Both the position numbers and the translations under genes were made by a program. Positions 19,201-21,825 of a DNA stretch of 21,825 nt are shown here, one piece after another. Origin of the DNA: Hypsibius dujardini (lineage: Eukaryota > Tardigrada > Eutardigrada > Parachela > Hypsibiidae); NCBI GenBank assembly GCA_001579985.1, contig LRSR01007620.1, positions 1-21,825 of the forward strand, given 5' to 3'. The notes beneath the pieces were generated by a model. It did not search any database. It had not been told where the DNA came from and saw only the letters and a list, made by a program, of their open reading frames with translations. Every line of letters begins with the position of its first letter. Within the stretch, counting starts at the first letter, position 1.

Positions 19201-21693
19201 ATTCTTCTTGAGCTACCACGAGTGCCGACTGATCCACCAACCGATTTTGATATCGCTCGAACAAACGTTTAACGAGCGGACTTTTCGAGCGACTTGTGCA
19301 TCATAGAGATGTAAAGACAGACTCACTGTGTTCGCCCCTCCAGGTCCACTTCATCTTCCTCCGACAGCGATTCTGCGGCCGGTTAAACAAGCACGACGCA
19401 CACACCACATCCGTGGCTAACGCGGACGGCTGCAGCCGGTACGTCAGAATGATGTTCGGATACATGGCCGCCACGTCGAGGTGGTAAATCAGCGGATTCT
19501 CATTGCGCATCGGATGGTCCCGGAGCTCGACGAGCTTCTCCGTGATGGCCGCCACAATCTCCGGCAGATTGGTCACACTGGCCAGCTCAATTTTCTCCTC
19601 CTCGACAATGGCGTGCCGCACGGTCCGTTCGATGTTGTCAATCAGTGTCTGCACCCCGTCCGGCACCATCCGGAACCGCATGGCGATGTCGGCGCGGAAG
19701 ATGCCCGACTCCAGTGCTTCGACGTGACCACCGACGTAGGTTTCCGACTCGACCAGGTGACCGTCCGCCGTGAACTTATTTCCCACCGATTCCTATTGCG
19801 AGTAGACGAAGAAATATATTTCCATATTAAGTTACAACATAAAAAAAACAGTGAAATCAATCCTACCTGCTTGTTGGGGAAGATAACATTGGCTTTGAAG
19901 GCCTGCACCATCAGCAGCGCCTCACACAGCGTGCCGGAGCCCTTCCGCAGCACGGCATCAGGCTCCAACGGCAGGATCATACTCAAGGCCAGGATAAACG
20001 GATGGACGTACTTCATGTAGAGGTAGTAGGTCGCCACAGCGTCCGACACGGAATAGCGGGCAAGACCGTCGGCCTGCGTCACGTCCTGCGCCCAGGCCAC
20101 CATCAGCTCCGGATCGAGCTCGTCGGGGTTGTACCGCAGTTTGGCCTTGCAGACGGCCTTGAGGTTTTGGCTGCCCACTGGGAGGTAGCTGTCGCGTTGC
20201 ACCCATTTGAAGCAGTCCATATGGGTGGAGCAGCGGGAGAGGTACTCCTCCTTGCCGACGCGCTGGAAACCGATTTCATCGTACATGCTGAAGCCGTTGG
20301 CCTTGGCACGAGCTTCCACAAACGGCCTGAAAGAGATGTTAAATATGTGCTAGGCAAAATAGCATCTTTTACTCAAGGCCAACGAAATGTACGCGCAACA
20401 GGTGAGAGATGACACCAAGCTTACCAATCGAAAAAGTCGCCATTGTACGTGGTGAAGATCACTGGCTGGGTAGCGAGGATGTGTTGGAAAAAGCGTTTTA
20501 TTGTGGCAGCCTGTAACATGTAAATACCATGTCGGCTGAACATACATGCTGACAAGTTCTCGTAGTCGTACTTCGTTTGGTTCGTTGAAGATGTCTTCAA
20601 ATTTTCCCTCATATTCCGGTGTCGGGTTGTATTCAAAGCTTTCAATGTCCTTCGCGACGATCGCCCGGTTTACGATCAGGAAACCCTAATGCGAAAGAAG
20701 GACCAATTACAAAATGCAACAAAAATACGTGAAAATTCGCTAGCCACTTTACCTTCCCGCTGATCATGTATGAAATCATCATGATCTGGTCCGTTGCAGC
20801 GTCCGGGAATTTCAATGGCGGCTTCGTAGTCTCGATATCGTACGCACATACCACCATGTCCTAAACCGAAGATTAAGATCGGATAATCTGAGAAAGGAAC
20901 GGTAAAATCGAAAATAATTACGCGAACTGACCGGCCACCCAAGAATGTCCTTCCGCAAACGAACTTCCGGTGTGGTGCAGCCACCGGGCGTCGGTCGGAC
21001 CGTGTACCAATGGCCAGCGAAGATCTCTTTATCAATTGCCACGCGCATGTGAAAGGGCACATCGTATTCCCTTGGAAGATAAAGACCAAAATGATAATCA
21101 TGCGATGTTTGTCTCTGTGTCTGTCTACTTACCTGCCTGCCTGCCTGTCTGTCTGCCTGCCTGCCTGTCTGTGTATGTCTGTCTGTCTGTCTTGCCTGTA
21201 TGTGTAACTATCTCCGTAGTGTCTGTCTACCATCTCACCTAATGTCGATCAAGTGTTCCGAAGGCTCCGCCCGATAATCAGACCCATAATCGGATTCCAA
21301 TCCGCCGTATGAGTTGAACTGCATTTCCGCCAACGGACTGACATTCTTCTGGCGTTCGCGATTGCGCCGCACTACCGGCATCAGCTCTTTTTTCACTTTC
21401 GCCAGATCGCTCATACTCCAGAAGGAGAGCTTGATGTACTTTTGCCTTAACCCACTTAGATGGTTCAACTGGAAAAAAAACCCCCAATCGTCACACTGTC
21501 TATACAGGCAACTGAAGGCGTCCAGATCGGTCGATCAACCTATTGTCCAACTCACCAGATCCAGATCTTCCTTCCAGACGGTTTCGATGTGCGCCAGAAT
21601 TTGGCTGTACTTCCGCTGCAAGTATGTCGAAGCTTCCACATCATGGCCGGGTTTGGCTTTCAGGAAAAAATACGGCTGATATGGCATGGAAAT
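9633..21693 (-). CDS. POLE: DNA polymerase epsilon catalytic subunit, 28 exons, 5' end beyond window
   Basis: This is the catalytic subunit of the nuclear leading-strand replicase, a B-family polymerase with a proofreading 3'-5' exonuclease. Exons run right to left: 21556-21693, 21239-21468, 20932-21070, 20753-20860, 20572-20685, 20425-20510, 19867-20326, 19327-19792, 18089-18235, 17871-18016, 17656-17804, 17019-17601, 16422-16636, 16168-16351, 14922-15470, 14350-14849, 13849-14053, 13443-13772, 12801-12922, 12555-12729, 11983-12447, 11238-11632, 10751-10901, 10510-10644, 10351-10424, 10148-10286, 9963-10072, 9633-9708. Joined, they give 6591 nt in one frame ending in TGA. Visible protein, numbered from the first exon: Exo I DIE (177-179), Exo II NGDFFDW, Exo III YSVSDA, motif [13 protein letters not shown], motif [12 protein letters not shown], motif [10 protein letters not shown], the inactive C-terminal polymerase half, and the terminal Cys modules. 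With about 95 residues missing, total length is close to the human 2286. All introns are GT..AG except one GC..AG. Every intron phase matches, which makes an intact gene much more likely than a pseudogene. Confidence 0.97.
9795..9945 (+). repeat. CAGACAGG tract in POLE intron 9709-9962
   Basis: CAGGCAGACAGACAACAGG-type units. In the transcript it reads as CTGT/CTGC. It makes up most of this 254-nt last intron. Confidence 0.95.
9963..10072 (-). CDS. POLE: POLE visible exon 27 (Cys module 2 end)
   Basis: [20 protein letters not shown], then MRIFENIS plus two bases (CG|GTAATG, phase 2). CSCGG closes module 2, matching human YCSCAGDFALTI, and RIFENIS matches human GIFRNIA. Confidence 0.95.
10148..10286 (-). 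CDS. POLE: POLE visible exon 26 (Cys module 1 end, module 2 start)
   Basis: [20 protein letters not shown], then [12 protein letters not shown] and [26 protein letters not shown] closes module 1 (human WLCSNCQAPYDS; spacing is C-x4-C here against C-x2-C). RCPKC opens module 2 (human VCLKC). Confidence 0.95.
10351..10424 (-). CDS. POLE: POLE visible exon 25 (first Cys module, part 1)
   Basis: [17 protein letters not shown], matching human [17 protein letters not shown] almost exactly, then QTVMRDG plus two bases (AG|GTGAGT). The C-x2-C pair begins the first of two zinc-binding modules, through which the C-terminus binds the accessory subunits in the family. Confidence 0.96.
10510..10644 (-). 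CDS. POLE: POLE visible exon 24
   Basis: [20 protein letters not shown], then [20 protein letters not shown] and YVVPE|GTGGGA. It matches human [36 protein letters not shown]..YVLPE. 45 codons, phase 0 on both sides. Confidence 0.95.
10751..10901 (-). CDS. POLE: POLE visible exon 23
   Basis: A base completes Gln, then [49 protein letters not shown] (phase 0). It matches human [26 protein letters not shown]. Acceptor TTTAATCCAG. Confidence 0.93.
11087..11210 (+). repeat. (CTGT)n tract in POLE intron 10902-11237
   Basis: About 15 nearly perfect CTGT units at 11090-11150, then imperfect copies. Sense strand reads ACAG. The intron is 336 nt. Confidence 0.96.
11238..11632 (-). CDS. POLE: POLE visible exon 22 (with acidic linker)
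   Basis: [13 protein letters not shown], joined to the previous WLDA (human WMDPSNYGGIKG). Then a Ser/Asp/Glu-rich stretch ([17 protein letters not shown]), much shorter than the human acidic linker; [20 protein letters not shown] (human NNWNILQFLPQAA); and [12 protein letters not shown]. Ends CTTCA|GTAAGT, phase 2. Confidence 0.92.
11790..11966 (+). repeat. CTGT/CTGC tract in POLE intron 11633-11982
   Basis: The pure core at 11895-11964 stops about 17 nt from the exon border; a decayed shell extends left. Sense strand reads ACAG. The intron is 350 nt. Confidence 0.93.
11983..12447 (-). CDS. POLE: POLE visible exon 21
   Basis: [20 protein letters not shown], then [20 protein letters not shown] (human [20 protein letters not shown]), [20 protein letters not shown] and TMLWLDA|GTAATG (human EFLLWMD). 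Phase 0. The donor lies 12 nt inside a minus-strand TAG that would otherwise end the frame. Confidence 0.95.
12555..12729 (-). CDS. POLE: POLE visible exon 20
   Basis: One base completes Arg, then [39 protein letters not shown] and FERAPQ|GTTCGT (phase 0). It aligns with human [23 protein letters not shown] in pattern. Acceptor CCCGCTCTTCAG; a reading without this intron would hit a frame conflict. Confidence 0.92.
12801..12922 (-). CDS. POLE: POLE visible exon 19
   Basis: [20 protein letters not shown], then [20 protein letters not shown] plus two bases (AG|GTATCC, phase 2). It matches human [31 protein letters not shown]. Acceptor TGATTTAG. Confidence 0.94.
12960..13272 (+). repeat. CAGA tract in POLE intron 12923-13442
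   Basis: The pure core is at about 13230-13267, with CAGACGGACAGG variants around it. Sense strand reads CTGT. The intron is 520 nt. Confidence 0.95.
13443..13772 (-). CDS. POLE: POLE visible exon 18
   Basis: [15 protein letters not shown], then [20 protein letters not shown] (human GPTLIAVQSSWELKRLA), [19 protein letters not shown] and [19 protein letters not shown] (human SRYFHIPIGNLPE). Phase 0 on both sides; acceptor TTGCATCTTCAG. Confidence 0.94.
13849..14053 (-). CDS. POLE: POLE visible exon 17
   Basis: The first T completes Val, then [20 protein letters not shown] and [12 protein letters not shown], to RDAKK|GTACCC (phase 0). It aligns with human FGIFIPSQRRASVFVLD. This is an exonuclease-like fold of the inactive half, so it is less conserved. 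Confidence 0.91.
14157..14303 (+). repeat. (CTGT)n tract in POLE intron 14054-14349
   Basis: Several CTGT runs with TGCATGTCTGT and TTTGTCTG variants. Sense strand reads ACAG. The intron is 296 nt. Confidence 0.95.
14350..14849 (-). CDS. POLE: POLE visible exon 16 (start of inactive C-terminal half)
   Basis: Starts [20 protein letters not shown], then [43 protein letters not shown] and FVYLYHHES. All match the human C-terminal half (IRLSIPRVFYVNQR, LPRSNMVYNLYEY, EGVYETQVPLLFR, IYLYHH). Donor GT|GTAAGC, phase 2, chosen because it yields KSV-FGLFF, aligning with human ALFGIF. Confidence 0.94.
14922..15470 (-). CDS. POLE: POLE visible exon 15 (linker between the two halves)
   Basis: Starts [18 protein letters not shown], matching human [23 protein letters not shown] follows, a degenerate PCNA-interacting-like motif in the same place as human KQKKISELF. 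The middle is low-complexity and Ala/Pro-rich with basic clusters (KKRK, RKKSR). Then come [11 protein letters not shown] (human LVWLRFHKKKW) and QPWQVVQ|GTAAGG. Phase 0 on both sides. Confidence 0.94.
15510..15960 (+). repeat. CAGA-rich array with a roughly 77-bp higher-order period
   Basis: AAGCAGT(C/T)AGGCAGAC-like anchors at 15594, 15672, 15745 and 15826 are spaced 78, 73 and 81 nt. Between them are CAAACAGACA-type tracts. It fills the 697-nt intron 15471-16167. Confidence 0.8.
16168..16351 (-). CDS. POLE: POLE visible exon 14 (end of catalytic half)
   Basis: One base completes Arg, then [25 protein letters not shown] and [18 protein letters not shown] (phase 0). It matches human [31 protein letters not shown]. 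Confidence 0.95.
16422..16636 (-). CDS. POLE: POLE visible exon 13 (thumb region)
   Basis: Starts [20 protein letters not shown] and ends [11 protein letters not shown] plus two bases of Arg (CG|GTAAAT, phase 2). It includes [16 protein letters not shown] and [17 protein letters not shown], matching human STSISTAKRLAEFLG and KDAGLSCRYIISRKPEG. Acceptor TGATTGTAG. Confidence 0.95.
16890..16942 (+). repeat. CTGT/CTGC tract in POLE intron 16637-17018
   Basis: TCTGTCCGTCTGTCTGCCTG and following. Sense strand reads ACAG. The intron is 382 nt; the rest of it shows nothing recognisable. Confidence 0.93.
17019..17601 (-). CDS. POLE: POLE visible exon 12 (motif C)
   Basis: The longest exon, 583 nt. 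It starts [13 protein letters not shown] and contains [13 protein letters not shown] (motif C; POLE uses DTD), [24 protein letters not shown] and [15 protein letters not shown]. It ends IIFTK|GTATGG, phase 0. This is the strongest single match to POLE in the window. Confidence 0.98.
17656..17804 (-). CDS. POLE: POLE visible exon 11 (motif B)
   Basis: [10 protein letters not shown] through [20 protein letters not shown], then YGYVMRR plus two bases of Gly (GG|GTAAGG, phase 2). NSFYGY is polymerase motif B, the fingers helix that contacts the incoming nucleotide. The acceptor is TTTAATGTGCAG. Confidence 0.96.
17871..18016 (-). CDS. POLE: POLE visible exon 10 (fourth cluster Cys)
   Basis: Two bases complete Glu, then [12 protein letters not shown], matching human YCRKAYKKIHIT. 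This Cys is the fourth ligand of the POLE Fe-S cluster. [17 protein letters not shown] follows, nearly identical to human. It ends KDKQK|GTTTGT, phase 0. Confidence 0.95.
18017..18088 (-). other. GC-AG intron of POLE
   Basis: The intron begins GCATGT and ends TTATACAG, 72 nt. Exon sequence on both sides aligns to POLE without a gap ([12 protein letters not shown] against human KRRLA-D-YCRKAY), which fixes the donor at GC. The only nearby GT gives the wrong phase. Confidence 0.75.
18089..18235 (-). CDS. POLE: POLE visible exon 9
   Basis: The first two bases complete Met (acceptor TTTTTTTTCAG), then [20 protein letters not shown] through [18 protein letters not shown], matching human [21 protein letters not shown]..KRRLA. 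It ends with one base before GCATGT, a GC donor. No GT donor in range keeps the frame with the next exon. Confidence 0.9.
18236..19326 (-). other. Longest POLE intron, 1091 nt, GACC/CGGTC-rich
   Basis: The sequence is unusually rich in CCGACC, ACCGTTC and CGGTC words, and blocks such as CCAACCGACC..ACTCGGTCGCT recur with differences. That suggests a decayed repeat family. A short GACAAAGACAGACAGATAG tract lies near 18390. Three plus-strand frames of 80-125 codons occur but match nothing. Confidence 0.6.
19327..19792 (-). CDS. POLE: POLE visible exon 8 (polymerase motif A, Cys cluster)
   Basis: Runs from [12 protein letters not shown] to TWRGEH plus one base (A|GTGAGT, phase 1). It has [15 protein letters not shown] and motif [14 protein letters not shown] with the metal-binding Asp. 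Next come three of the four POLE-specific cysteines, [13 protein letters not shown], spaced C-x2-C-x8-C as in human. Family knowledge says these bind a [4Fe-4S] cluster. One residue differs in a conserved place: Tyr at 19439-19441 where human and yeast have Asn. Confidence 0.96.
19867..20326 (-). CDS. POLE: POLE visible exon 7 (Exo III)
   Basis: The first G completes Trp, then [14 protein letters not shown]. It contains [13 protein letters not shown] (with the Val at the human V411 position) and [20 protein letters not shown], the Exo III motif with the third catalytic Asp (human D462). It ends [24 protein letters not shown], phase 0. The antisense strand also has long open frames here, which are shadows. 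Confidence 0.97.
20425..20510 (-). CDS. POLE: POLE visible exon 6 (Exo II)
   Basis: Starts [11 protein letters not shown] and ends TTYNGDFFD plus two bases of Trp (TG|GTAAGC, phase 2). NGDFFDW is the Exo II motif containing the Asp equivalent to human D368. Confidence 0.96.
20572..20685 (-). CDS. POLE: POLE visible exon 5 (exonuclease domain)
   Basis: 38 codons from [10 protein letters not shown] to DIFNEPNE, phase 0 on both sides, matching human GYLITNREIV..FNEPDE. The donor GAA|GTACGA was chosen because it joins FNEPNE directly to AATIKRFF, aligning without a gap to human FNEPDEAHLIQRWF. Longer reading would add unmatched residues. Confidence 0.92.
20753..20860 (-). CDS. POLE: POLE visible exon 4 (Exo I)
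   Basis: 36 codons, phase 0 on both sides. It carries the Exo I motif YDIETTK, with the two catalytic acidic residues (human D275 and E277), followed by [17 protein letters not shown]. The Pro of KFPD is the position of the human tumour hotspot P286 and is conserved here. The donor is AAG|GTAAAG. Confidence 0.96.
20932..21070 (-). CDS. POLE: POLE visible exon 3 (before exonuclease domain)
   Basis: The first base completes an Arg codon, then [13 protein letters not shown] and HWYTVRP, matching human REYDVPYHIRLSID and HWYNVRY. The donor is CCG|GTCAGT, phase 0. An alternative GT four residues earlier would remove the GWP residues that align with human ERP. Confidence 0.93.
21105..21202 (+). 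repeat. CTGT/CTGC tract in POLE intron 21071-21238
   Basis: CTGCCTGCCTGTCTGTCTGC and following. Sense strand reads ACAG. It fills most of this 168-nt intron. Confidence 0.95.
21239..21468 (-). CDS. POLE: POLE visible exon 2 (N-terminal domain)
   Basis: Starts [16 protein letters not shown] after acceptor TTTTTCCAG and ends ..LIDI with AG|GTGAGA (phase 2). It includes a basic stretch, VVRRNRERQ, matching human AVKKNREQ. The following segment ([19 protein letters not shown]) is diverged from human, as expected for this variable linker. Confidence 0.94.
21556..21693 (-). CDS. POLE: POLE visible exon 1 (N-terminal domain)
   Basis: 46 codons starting [14 protein letters not shown] and ending [10 protein letters not shown], matching the human segment around LPYKPYFYI through PKEDLDL. 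The acceptor is TTTTTTTTCCAG and the donor GTGAGT, phase 0 on both sides. Because it opens in mid-protein at an acceptor, at least one more 5' exon with the start codon must lie to the right of the window. Confidence 0.95.
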
Positions 21694-21825
21694 CTGGAAA
21701 AAAAACTTGATTGGGCCTTCGACCGATTAATTGTCTACAGTCAACGTCAAGAATGAGTATACTGGAGGGTCCGTGGAATGGGCAAAAGGGGCGAGGCAGG
21801 GGTGGTTTTCAAACAATCGAACAAT
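21694..21825 (-). other. Start of the POLE intron running off the right edge
   Basis: It ends in a strong T-rich acceptor at 21694-21705. I found no further POLE-like coding sequence out to the window edge. Confidence 0.7.

Noticed and set aside
18288-19306. Three plus-strand frames inside the longest POLE intron as a nested gene
   Set aside because: They are short, in different frames, separated by stops, and match nothing. The region looks like decayed repeat.
19481-20020. 179-codon plus-strand frame
   Set aside because: Antisense shadow of POLE exons 7 and 8, whose sense strand matches the polymerase almost residue by residue.
9633-21693. POLE as a processed or broken pseudogene
   Set aside because: Introns are present, all 28 exons keep phase, and all catalytic motifs and cysteines are intact.

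Overview
The window is eukaryotic and almost certainly from an invertebrate metazoan. Coding sequence is split into many short exons with GT..AG borders (one GC..AG). Most introns are 54-107 nt, and the spaces between genes are full of micro- and minisatellites. I could not place the lineage more finely. Nothing bacterial, phage-like or CRISPR-like is present, and I see no evidence for a new multi-gene system. The value of the window is in the gene models and in the repeat landscape.

Right half (9633-21693, minus strand): 28 consecutive exons of POLE, the catalytic subunit of DNA polymerase epsilon. Joined at the splice sites I call, they give one frame of 6591 nt (2196 codons plus stop) with no stop or frameshift. 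The model covers everything except roughly the first 95 residues, whose exon(s) lie beyond the right edge. The proofreading exonuclease motifs, polymerase motifs A, B and C, the Cys cluster of the catalytic half, the degenerate C-terminal polymerase half and the terminal zinc-binding cysteines are all visible.

Left end (167-4101, minus strand): eight exons of a rhodopsin-class GPCR, from an N-glycosylation-rich N-terminus to the middle of TM6. TM7 and the tail lie beyond the left edge. The exons join in phase to 1016 nt. The receptor has an NRY motif instead of DRY and resembles melatonin-type and related orphan receptors. It includes a 27-nt microexon.

Middle (about 4.2-9.6 kb): an intergenic stretch with no convincing gene but many tandem arrays: 34-bp units plus degenerate inverted copies, 28-bp, 20-bp and 14-bp units, and an old decayed repeat. 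There is also a possible tRNA-derived relic near 6.2 kb.

The most notable pattern is in POLE. All nine introns longer than 150 nt carry a CTGT/ACAG tetranucleotide tract (weak in one), in either orientation, and none of the eighteen introns of 107 nt or less does. The two genes lie on the same strand, with POLE upstream of the GPCR, and there is no sign that they work together.
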